NCBI GenBank assembly: GCA_017578085.1 | Contig: PKQR01000001.1 | Location: 1 to 64,000, forward strand | DNA from: Bacillota bacterium | GTDB taxonomy: Bacteria; Bacillota; Limnochordia; Limnochordales; ZCTH02-B6 | DNA length: 64,000 nucleotides | Direction: 5' to 3' | Shown: positions 57,745 through 64,000 of the stretch, piece after piece | Layout of the letters: each line of letters begins with the position of its first letter | Position numbering within the stretch: position 1 is the first letter of the stretch | The notes under the pieces: model-generated | Seen by the model: only the letters and a program-made list of their open reading frames with translations | The model's database searches: none | Told to the model about the DNA's origin: nothing | Program-made: the position numbers and the translations under genes

Positions 57745-58902
57745 TCACCAAGCGGCTTCCTTGGTCTGGCGGGCGAGCAGCTGGGAGATGGCCAACGTCG
57801 CCAGCGCCGCCCGGGGGACGATGGAGTCCACCTCCAGGTACTCGTCGTCGCTGTGGGCTTTGCCCCCCACTGGCCCGATGGAGTCGATGACGGGGACGCC
57901 GGCGTCCGCGATCAGGTTCGCGTCGGACACGCCGCCCGACGACGACTGCACCAGTTCCAGACCAAGCTCACGCCCGGCGGCATGCACGTGGGCGAACAAC
58001 GCCTCGATCGCGGGCCCGCGCTCCAAGGGCGGCCGTGTCATGCCGCCCGTCACCTCGATCTCGTAGCCCGGGCGCGACGGGGTGCAAATTTCGCGGATGC
58101 GCTCCATGAGCGCTTCGCCGTCGGCTTTGGTAGGAAAGCGCAAATCCACCCGGGCGCGGGCGTGCTCGGCCACCACATTGCGGGCGGTGCCGCCGGACAC
58201 GACGCCCACGTTCACGGAGATGCCCCGCTCAAGGTCGGTCAACGCGTGCAGCGCCAGGGTGATCCTTGCCAGCTCCTCCACGGCGCTGAGCCCGTCCTGG
58301 GGAGCGGCGCCCGCGTGGGCCGCCCGGCCCTTGACGGAGATGGTGACGTCGCCGACGCCCTTGCGCAACGTGATGACCTCTTCCATCGACCGCGCCGGTT
58401 CGAAAACGAAGGCAGCCGTGCACCCCGGTGCGTACTCAGCCACCAGCGCCCGGGAGTGCGGGGAGCTGATCTCCTCGTCGGCGTTGATGATGACCCGGGC
58501 GTGTTCATGCAGGCCGCCCGCCAGCGCCAGGGCCTTGAGCACGTAAAGCATCGACACGATGCCGGCCTTCATGTCCATCACGCCCGGTCCATAAGCGCGC
58601 CCGCCCTCAACCCGGAAGGGCCGCCGGGCGGCGGTCCCCACGGGAAACACCGTGTCGATGTGGCCCATCAACAGCACCCGGGGTTCCCGGGAGCCTTCGG
58701 CCACGAGGTGCGGGCCCACCGGCGACGGGAAGCGCCGCGTGGTGAGGCCAAGCTCCTTTAGCCGCGGCTCCAAGATGTCGAGGATGGCCTCAATCCCGGG
58801 CGCATGCCCGGTTCCGGAATCGATGTTCACCAGCTGTTCCAGCAGCCCCAGCATTTCCCCTTGCCAGCGGGCAAACTGGTCCAGCAGCGCTTGAGCTTGC
58901 AC
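57745..58902 (-). CDS. M20-family metallopeptidase (carboxypeptidase G2-like)
   Basis: This 385-residue zinc peptidase of the M20 family has H-I-D-T-V-F-P-V (first ligand), G-P-G-V-M-D-M-K-A-G, the catalytic and bridging acids N-A-D-E-E-I-S-S, and a final K-A-H-S-D-D-E-Y. The dimerisation domain (about 175-285) includes R-A-A-H-A-G. It releases C-terminal glutamate or cleaves dipeptides. GTG 58902 is preceded by TTGGAGG; the longer frame is unsupported. It is the last gene of a peptide-transport operon. Confidence 0.9.
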   Translation of the reverse strand: MQAQALLDQFARWQGEMLGLLEQLVNIDSGTGHAPGIEAILDILEPRLKELGLTTRRFPSPVGPHLVAEGSREPRVLLMGHIDTVFPVGTAARRPFRVEGGRAYGPGVMDMKAGIVSMLYVLKALALAGGLHEHARVIINADEEISSPHSRALVAEYAPGCTAAFVFEPARSMEEVITLRKGVGDVTISVKGRAAHAGAAPQDGLSAVEELARITLALHALTDLERGISVNVGVVSGGTARNVVAEHARARVDLRFPTKADGEALMERIREICTPSRPGYEIEVTGGMTRPPLERGPAIEALFAHVHAAGRELGLELVQSSSGGVSDANLIADAGVPVIDSIGPVGGKAHSDDEYLEVDSIVPRAALATLAISQLLARQTKEAAW

Positions 58903-58920
58903 AGTTGGTTCCTCCAATCT

Positions 58921-58974
58921 AAAGCCGACGCTTGCCATAGCTGGACTAGAGCCGACACTTGCTATAGCCGGAGC
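58921..58974. repeat. imperfect 27-bp tandem repeat
   Basis: The unit with AGCCGACGCTTGCCATAGC at 58921-58947 recurs with a few changes at 58948-58974. It is between the permease gene dppC and the M20 gene. Confidence 0.8.
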
Positions 58975-59016
58975 GGTCCACGAAAAAGCCGGGAACCGCT
59001 GCCATGCTGGCCCGTT

Positions 59017-59991
59017 TCAGGGCCGCTGCTTCGGGTCGAGCGCGTCCCTCAGCCCGTCGCCGATGACGTTGAACGCGAGCACCGTGACGGTAATGGCCAG
59101 TCCCGAGAAAACGGCGAGCCACGGGTTGCTGAGGATGTTGTTGACGCCGGAGCGGATCATGTTGCCCCAACTGGGCGTCGGCGGCTGCACGCCGAGACCC
59201 AGGAAGCTCAGGCTCGCCTCGGTGCGGATGGCCGTCGCGATCCACAAGGTGGACATGACCGATATCGGGCCCAGGATGTTTGGGATGATGTGGCGCAGGA
59301 TAATCCGGGTTTCGCTGGCTCCAATCGCCCGGCACGCCTGGATGAATTCCTTCTGCCGCAGGGCCAGCACCGGTCCCCGGGCCAGCCGGATGAAGTTGGG
59401 CAGGAGCGACAGCGCCACGGCGATGACCACGTTGGTCGTTCCCGGTCCCAGGGCGACCACCACCATCAGCCCCAGCAAGAGGCTCGGGAAGGACATGAGG
59501 ATGTTGGTGATGCTCGAAATGACCTGGTCCACCCGGCCTCCCAGGTAGCCCGAAATCCCGCCGATGATGGTGCCGAGAACCCCGGCCAGGAATACGGATG
59601 CGAGCCCCACCACCAGCGACGCGCGGCTGCCGTAAATGAGGCGGGAAAGCACGTCCCGGCCAAACTCGTCGGTGCCCAGCCGGAACATCTCGCTCGGGCC
59701 CCGCAGGCGGTAGATGATATGCTGCTCGGCCGGATCGTAGGGCGCCAGCCACGGGGCAAACACGGCCACGAAGATGAGCAGCGCGACAAAGATGACGCCG
59801 CCCACGGCCATGCGGTCCCGGCGGAACCGGCGCATCCACCGGGAATTCCACATGGCCGACAGGGTGTCGACGAAGCTCCTGCCCGTCCCGCTATCCGTGC
59901 TCCGGCCGGTGCTGCTCACCGTGCCACCGGAGCCGCCGGGCGTTGGGCTGGACATGCCGTTGGACGTGGAGCGTTGGGTTTCTGCTGCCAC
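59017..59991 (-). CDS. dppC: peptide ABC transporter permease (DppC/OppC-like)
   Basis: This 324-residue permease has a Ser/Thr/Gly-rich N-terminal extension (about residues 8-40) and then six helices. A-P-W-L-A-P-Y-D-P and G-T-D-E-F-G-R-D-V-L-S-R are classical OppC segments, and E-F-I-Q-A-C-R-A-I-G-A the coupling (EAA) loop. GTG 59991 follows GGAAGGAG. The partner dppB ends 17 nt upstream. No ATPase gene is present in this operon. Confidence 0.93.
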   Translation of the reverse strand: MAAETQRSTSNGMSSPTPGGSGGTVSSTGRSTDSGTGRSFVDTLSAMWNSRWMRRFRRDRMAVGGVIFVALLIFVAVFAPWLAPYDPAEQHIIYRLRGPSEMFRLGTDEFGRDVLSRLIYGSRASLVVGLASVFLAGVLGTIIGGISGYLGGRVDQVISSITNILMSFPSLLLGLMVVVALGPGTTNVVIAVALSLLPNFIRLARGPVLALRQKEFIQACRAIGASETRIILRHIIPNILGPISVMSTLWIATAIRTEASLSFLGLGVQPPTPSWGNMIRSGVNNILSNPWLAVFSGLAITVTVLAFNVIGDGLRDALDPKQRP

Positions 59992-60007
59992 GTGCGATCT
60001 CCTTCCG

Positions 60008-60946
60008 TCAGTCGTACCGGATGGTCGGGTCGACGAGGCCGTACAAAATGTCCACCGCCGTGTTTACCACCACGATGACAGCGGCGTAGATCATTAACCC
60101 GCCCTGGATCAGCGGGTAGTCCCGCTGCTGGATGGCGCCCACCAAGAGCCGCCCCATGCCCGGGCGGTTAAACACGGTTTCCGTGAGCACCGTACCCGCC
60201 AGCAAGGTCCCGAGGTACAGGCCGAAGACGGTGATCACCGGGATCAGGGCGTTGCGCAGCGCGTGCCAGTAGTGGACCCGGGCCGGCGGGACGCCTTTGG
60301 CGTGGGCGGTGCGGATGTAGTCTTCCTGCAGCACTTCCAGCAGTGAAGAGCGCACCGAGCGCATGATGAACGACGCCTGTACAAGTCCAAGGCTCAAGGC
60401 CGGCAGGAAGACGGCGTGCAGCCGCCCAAAAAAGCCCGGCTGCGGCGTGGAGATGACCGGGAACCAGCCCAGCTTCACGGCGAACAGCAACAGCAGCAGG
60501 ATGCCCAGGTAAAACGGCGGCATGGACAGCCCGAGCAGCGCCACAACCCGGCTCGCGTAATCAAAGATGCTGTTGGGACGCACGGCGGCGATGATCCCGG
60601 TGGGCACGCCGATCAGCGTCCCGATGAGCATCCCCCAAAAGACGAGCTCCAGCGTGTCGGGAAAGGCCGCGAAGATCTGCTCCGCGACGGGCCGGCCGGT
60701 GGCGTACGAGTTGCCAAAGTCGCCCCGCAGCGCATCCAGGAGAAAGTCCAGGTACTGCACGACCAGGGGCCGGTCCAGCCCCAGCTGCGCCCGCAGGCGG
60801 GCGATGGACTCGGCGGTGGCGGACGCGCCGAGCATGGCGGTGGCTGGGTCGCCCGAGGCCATGCGCATGACGAAAAAGACAATGCTCCCGACGATGAGGA
60901 GCGTCGGGATGATGGACAACAGTCGCCTCGCGATGTAGGCCTTCAA
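60008..60946 (-). CDS. dppB: peptide ABC transporter permease (DppB/OppB-like)
   Basis: This 312-residue permease has six helices. R-R-L-L-S-I-I-P-T-L-L near the N-terminus, G-D-F-G-N-S and D-Y-I-R-T-A-H-A-K-G (EAA loop) are typical. TTG 60946 is the start, with GGGAGG about 13 bases upstream. It follows the binding protein after a 180-bp gap with a 17-bp stem-loop. Confidence 0.93.
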   Translation of the reverse strand: MKAYIARRLLSIIPTLLIVGSIVFFVMRMASGDPATAMLGASATAESIARLRAQLGLDRPLVVQYLDFLLDALRGDFGNSYATGRPVAEQIFAAFPDTLELVFWGMLIGTLIGVPTGIIAAVRPNSIFDYASRVVALLGLSMPPFYLGILLLLLFAVKLGWFPVISTPQPGFFGRLHAVFLPALSLGLVQASFIMRSVRSSLLEVLQEDYIRTAHAKGVPPARVHYWHALRNALIPVITVFGLYLGTLLAGTVLTETVFNRPGMGRLLVGAIQQRDYPLIQGGLMIYAAVIVVVNTAVDILYGLVDPTIRYD

Positions 60947-61019
60947 AACCCCGTTGCCTCCCCGGCTTGGGCCGGCGGGGAACCTGCCAGGTTCGGCTAT
61001 CCAGACCGCCCGTCGGAGC

Positions 61020-61071
61020 GGCCTGTCAGCAGGCCTGTCATTAGGCCTGTCATTAGGCCTGCTGACAGGCC
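61020..61071 (-). other. large stem-loop between dppA and dppB
   Basis: A 17-bp perfect inverted repeat (arms 61020-61036 and 61055-61071, built from GGCCTGTCAGCAGGCCT) encloses an 18-nt loop that itself contains AGGCCT. With no T run, it is more likely an mRNA-stabilising or processing element that lets the binding protein be made in excess of the permeases. Confidence 0.75.
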
Positions 61072-61126
61072 TGACAGGTCCAACCGCCGGCCTAGCCCTG
61101 TTTCGGGTTCGCCGACCGGGTTTGCG

Positions 61127-62746
61127 TCAGCGCTGGATGCTGGTCTTCTCGTTGTAGATGTAGTGCTCGAACAAGTTGTCGAACTGGTTGGGCCCGACCA
61201 GCTCGTAGCCCAGGTCCACATAGGGCTGCCGGGCTACCGCGGAGTACCGCTGCGCGTAGGGCATCGCGGCCGCGGCGGCCATGATGCGCCGCTGCGCCTC
61301 GGCGTACAGCTCCTTCTGCCGGTCGGGGTTCAGCTCGGACCGGGCCTGTTCGATGAGGGCGTCAATGTTGTCCACGACGTCGCCCAGGTGCGAGAAGTTG
61401 GTGATGGCCGTCGGTTTCCCGACGATCGCGTCGCTGTGGTAGAACTGCGACAGGTACACGTCCGCGATGGGCAGGCGCGTGGCGTTATAGAAGATGACGC
61501 CGTTGACGTCCTCCCGGATACGGGCGTGGTAGCTGGCGTGGTCGATGACGTTGAGCCGCATGGTGACACCGATGCGGCGCCACTGCTCCTGCAAGAGCTG
61601 CGCGAAGGGCAGGTAGCTGGTGGCCTCGCTGATGTAGATCTCAAACTCGAAGCCGTTGGGATAGCCCGCCTCGGCCAGGAGCTGCCGCGCCCGCTGCGGG
61701 TTGTACTCGTAGGTCTCGATGCCCTCGGTGGTGTGGCCGAAATAGCCCGCGGGGACGGGGCTGCGCAGCGGCCGGGCGATGGAGGGCCCGAGATACTGCA
61801 CGATCTCGTCCCGGTTGACCGCGTAGGACAGCGCCTGGCGCACCTTCAGGTTGTCAAACGGCGGCTTGGTCATGTTGTACTGGATGAAGTACCCGTTGCC
61901 GGGGCCCACCAGGTCCACGACGATGCCCTGGGAGCGCATGCGGTCGACCCAGATTTGCTCGGAGTCGCCATCGGCGGTGTCCACCTCGCGGGTGCGCAGG
62001 GCCAGCTCGCGGGTGGCGGTGTCGGGCATGAAGCGGAACTCGATGCCGGCCAACTTCGGAGCGCCCTTGTAGTACTGGTCGTTGGCCTTCAGCACCACGT
62101 TGCGCCGCGGATTGTACTCAACAAACGCGAACGGACCGGTGCCGATGGGATTGAAGCGGTGCGCGTCGCCCAGCTCGGTGACGGCCTTCTTGCTTACGAT
62201 GAAACCGGAGTGATACCCCACCAGGCGCAGAAGCGCGAAGGGGTCCGGCTCGTGGAGCTCGATCTGCACCGTGTAGCGGTCGAGGGCCCGCACTTCCTTG
62301 ATGTTGGCCACTTCGCTGCGCCACGGCGAGCCGACGGCCGGGTCAGCCACGCGCTCAAAGGAGAAGACGACGTCCTCGGACGTGAATTCGCCGTAGCCAT
62401 GGTGCCACTGCACGCCCCGGCGCAGGTAGAAGGTCAGGACGCGCCCGTCCTCGCTGATCGTCCAGCGCTCGGCCAGGTCAGGCTCGATGCGCTCGATGTC
62501 GACGGTGCCGGCGGGCAGGTCCACCAGGCCGTTGAAGATCGCCTTGACGATCGGGTACTCGCCGAAGTTGGTGGCGAAATGCGGGTCCAGCGTGCCCACG
62601 TCCGCCACGCCCGAACCGACCCGCAGCACATGGCGGGTTTGGGCCATGGCCACGCCATTGCCGACGACGGAAAGGCCCGCGAGCAGGAGAACGGCGGCCA
62701 GCAGCACCGCCGCGCCGCGCACGGCCCGCAGCTTGCTAGTCAACAC
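61127..62746 (-). CDS. dppA: peptide ABC transporter substrate-binding protein (DppA/OppA-like)
   Basis: This 539-residue exported binding protein of the SBP family 5 has a signal peptide (residues about 6-35, ending V-A-M-A). L-D-P-H-F-A-T-N, R-R-G-V-Q-W-H-H-G and S-E-D-V-V-F-S-F-E-R are the usual signature. The start is GTG 62746 behind AAAGGGG. It binds oligo- or dipeptides outside the cell for DppB and DppC. It is next to an IclR gene. Confidence 0.92.
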   Translation of the reverse strand: MLTSKLRAVRGAAVLLAAVLLLAGLSVVGNGVAMAQTRHVLRVGSGVADVGTLDPHFATNFGEYPIVKAIFNGLVDLPAGTVDIERIEPDLAERWTISEDGRVLTFYLRRGVQWHHGYGEFTSEDVVFSFERVADPAVGSPWRSEVANIKEVRALDRYTVQIELHEPDPFALLRLVGYHSGFIVSKKAVTELGDAHRFNPIGTGPFAFVEYNPRRNVVLKANDQYYKGAPKLAGIEFRFMPDTATRELALRTREVDTADGDSEQIWVDRMRSQGIVVDLVGPGNGYFIQYNMTKPPFDNLKVRQALSYAVNRDEIVQYLGPSIARPLRSPVPAGYFGHTTEGIETYEYNPQRARQLLAEAGYPNGFEFEIYISEATSYLPFAQLLQEQWRRIGVTMRLNVIDHASYHARIREDVNGVIFYNATRLPIADVYLSQFYHSDAIVGKPTAITNFSHLGDVVDNIDALIEQARSELNPDRQKELYAEAQRRIMAAAAAMPYAQRYSAVARQPYVDLGYELVGPNQFDNLFEHYIYNEKTSIQR

Positions 62747-62814
62747 GATGGCATCCCCTTTCTTCGTGTTCCGGTGTCCAAGTCTTCTGCCTTCTCTGCC
62801 TTTCCGCTGGGTGC

Positions 62815-62840
62815 TGATCCTCTAAGATGAGCCTCTAAGA
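62815..62840. promoter_or_regulatory. direct repeats in the dppA upstream region
   Basis: TGATCCTCTAAGA and TGAGCCTCTAAGA are adjacent 13-bp repeats with one difference, about 70 bp before the dppA start and just after the IclR stop. A tandem binding site for a regulator is possible. Confidence 0.4.
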
Positions 62841-62843
62841 ATG

Positions 62844-63656
62844 CTACCGTTGGCGAACAGCGGCGACCGGCGGCACCTCCTTTCTATCCAGCAGGCTGTC
62901 TGCCTCCTTCCACCCGAGCTCCTGCTCCACGGCGGACTTGGCGGCCAGCAGCAGCTCCAACCACCGCCGCCAGCCGTCGCCGGCCACCCGGACGCTGGGG
63001 CCGACGACGCTGAGGCTGGCCTGCACCTCGCCGGCGGGGCCGCGGATGGGCACCGAGACGCTGGTCACGCCCTGCTCCACCTCGCCGTGGGACACGGCGT
63101 ACCCCTGCCGGGCGATGGCTTCCAGTTCGCTGCGGAACTGGGTGGGGTCTTGGAGCAGGGGATGGCCGGCGGGCAGGCGGGCCGATAAGGCCGCCCACAC
63201 CGTCTCCCAGGGCAAGAACGCGGCCAGCACCTTGTTGGACGCGCCCAGGTGGAAATCGTTGCGTTCGCCAACACGGCCGGTCATGCGCAGCGAATGGGGG
63301 CTTTCCACCGCATGGGCGATGACCGCCTGGTTGCCGTCGACGATGGTGAGCTTCACCGTTTCCTTGGTGGCGGCGGCTAGCCGGACCATATGCGGGTCGG
63401 CGATGCGGGCCAGTTCAGGCTGGGCCAGCCGCGCCAAGGACAAGAGCCGGAGACCGAGCCGGTAGCGCCGGCGCCGGGGCTCCTGGTGGACGAACCCATG
63501 GCGGGCGAATGTGGCCAACGTTTTTTGCACGACGCTTTTGGGCAGGCCCAGGTGGTGGGCCAGCTCGGTGACCCCCCACTCGGGGTGCTCGCGGTCGAAG
63601 GCGGCGAGCAGCGTCAGTGCCCTGTCCAGGGTCTGCAGCAGTGCCGTTTTCGCCAT
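62844..63656 (-). CDS. IclR-family transcriptional regulator
   Basis: This 270-residue IclR-type regulator has an N-terminal winged helix (about residues 5-65, W-G-V-T-E-L-A-H-H-L-G-L-P-K-S-V-V-Q-K-T-L) and a C-terminal effector domain (H-L-G-A-S-N-K-V-L-A-A-F and V-S-V-P-I-R-G). ATG 63656 has GAGG four bases upstream. The palindrome at 63674-63690 in front of it fits autoregulation, and the peptide transporter and M20 genes on the same strand are likely targets. Confidence 0.92.
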   Translation of the reverse strand: MAKTALLQTLDRALTLLAAFDREHPEWGVTELAHHLGLPKSVVQKTLATFARHGFVHQEPRRRRYRLGLRLLSLARLAQPELARIADPHMVRLAAATKETVKLTIVDGNQAVIAHAVESPHSLRMTGRVGERNDFHLGASNKVLAAFLPWETVWAALSARLPAGHPLLQDPTQFRSELEAIARQGYAVSHGEVEQGVTSVSVPIRGPAGEVQASLSVVGPSVRVAGDGWRRWLELLLAAKSAVEQELGWKEADSLLDRKEVPPVAAVRQR

Positions 63657-63673
63657 GGGGCCTCTTCGCAAAT

Positions 63674-63690
63674 GTTTCTTTTATAGAAAC
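63674..63690. promoter_or_regulatory. IclR-type operator
   Basis: GTTTCT-TTTAT-AGAAAC is a perfect six-base inverted repeat just before the IclR start, of the TTTC/GAAA form known for IclR-family sites. Confidence 0.6.
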
Positions 63691-63834
63691 GCTGTCCCTA
63701 GTGAAGAAACGCAAAGACGCAGATCACTAATTGGTGGCGGCAAAGGAAAAATCCTGCCTGTACCGACAGACGCGCAATTTTGCGCCAGCTGCGGGCGGCG
63801 TGCGCGCCGCAATGCGCGTGCGCAAGAAATGGGC

Positions 63835-63905
63835 GGAGCCAGCCAAAGGCTGGCTCCAAGCCCAGCGCCAAGTCCAGCTGTAAGTCCAGCTCCAAGTCCA
63901 GGGTC
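63835..63905. repeat. hairpin and 12-bp tandem repeats after pepA
   Basis: GGAGCCAGCC and GGCTGGCTCC (63835-63844, 63848-63857) form a 10-bp stem with loop AAA. Four imperfect 12-bp repeats (AAGTCCAGCTCC type) fill 63858-63905 up to the pepA stop. The hairpin probably ends the pepA transcript. No gene is supported between 63691 and 63903. Confidence 0.6.
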
Positions 63906-64000
63906 ACAGGCTGCAGACAAACTCGGCCAGCGTGCGCACAGCCACGCCCGTCGCGCCCTTGACCAGGTAATGGCGAGCCTTCTGGGCGGTTGCCGTGCCG
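63904..64000 (-). CDS. pepA: leucyl aminopeptidase (M17), C-terminal end only
   Basis: Only the last 31 codons are in the window; the rest lies beyond position 64000. The segment Y-L-V-K-G-A-T-G-V-A-V-R-T-L-A-E-F matches the C-terminal K-G-A-T-G-x-G-V-R-T-L of M17 leucyl aminopeptidases. The frame ends with TGA on the minus strand at 63906-63904. A cytosolic aminopeptidase beside a peptide transporter and M20 peptidase makes a peptide-use neighbourhood. Confidence 0.8.
   Translation of the reverse strand, partial: GTATAQKARHYLVKGATGVAVRTLAEFVCSL

Noticed and set aside
63698..63907. 69-codon minus-strand ORF overlapping the pepA stop (GTGA), beginning with Leu/Asp repeats
   Set aside because: The N-terminal part is only the translation of 12-bp repeats, and the rest has no recognisable features or ribosome site.

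Overview
The window is very GC-rich and carries markers of an endospore-forming, aerobic (probably thermophilic) member of the Bacillota: two alpha/beta-type small acid-soluble spore proteins, a probable gamma-type one, a gerA-gerB-gerC germination-receptor operon, a PdaB-like deacetylase, bacillithiol-disulfide reductase, CsoR/CopA/CopZ and Bacillus-type sdhCAB. The high GC together with a ba3-type oxidase suggests a lineage such as Thermaerobacter, Limnochordia or Symbiobacteriia. That placement is inference; no rRNA gene is present to settle it.

Layout. 0.1-6.2 kb: a respiration-linked cluster with two DUF2249 proteins, a 12-helix protein resembling heme-copper oxidase subunit I, a YwiC-like protein, DUF3243, a Crp/Fnr regulator with a perfect TGTGA-N6-TCACA site nearby, OsmC, and a radical SAM protein of the heme-synthesis (AhbD/NirJ) type. 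6.4-10.9 kb: a complete ba3-type cytochrome oxidase operon (SCO1, PCuAC, SCO-like, subunits IIa, II and I) closed by a strong terminator. 11-15.3 kb: class II aldolase fusion plus zinc alcohol dehydrogenase, thioredoxin reductase, and a secreted protein. 15.4-24.5 kb: spore proteins, an ABC/FtsX exporter, phosphatase, deacetylase, RluA, lytic transglycosylase and a FabL-like reductase. 24.7-29.5 kb: an M14-like lipoprotein and the csoR-copA-copZ operon with a readable promoter and operator. 29.7-35.3 kb: sdhCAB, a LysR regulator and bacillithiol-disulfide reductase. 35.3-39.5 kb: a ribbon-helix-helix/SPFH pair, a TrkA-C membrane protein that may be translated from a leaderless mRNA, and a MATE exporter. 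39.5-46.7 kb: germination operon, second MATE exporter and a flavin-dependent monooxygenase. 46.8-55.2 kb: a branched-chain-amino-acid-type (Liv) ABC transporter operon with two acyl-CoA ligases built in, probably for uptake and CoA activation of a carboxylic acid. 55.3-57.7 kb: YceI protein, a fossil YceI fragment, tRNA-Arg, a structured non-coding stretch and a TetR gene with matching palindromes. 57.7-64 kb: peptide ABC transporter (without ATPases), an M20 peptidase, an IclR regulator and the C-terminal end of a leucyl aminopeptidase cut by the window edge.

The least ordinary part is 56.2-57.7 kb. It holds a duplicated -10 promoter and a 12-bp leader hairpin before tRNA-Arg. It also holds a candidate structured RNA of about 160 nt with its own promoter overlapping a TetR-type palindrome, and several more copies of that palindrome. 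Other non-standard signals are a DUF2249/oxidase-like module under a likely Crp/Fnr site, an RHH/SPFH pair with an operator-like repeat in its promoter, paired hairpins with identical loops and a compensatory stem change near 29.6 kb, and a shared GGGACA/TGTCCC palindrome in two promoter regions. All functional statements come from sequence reading alone.
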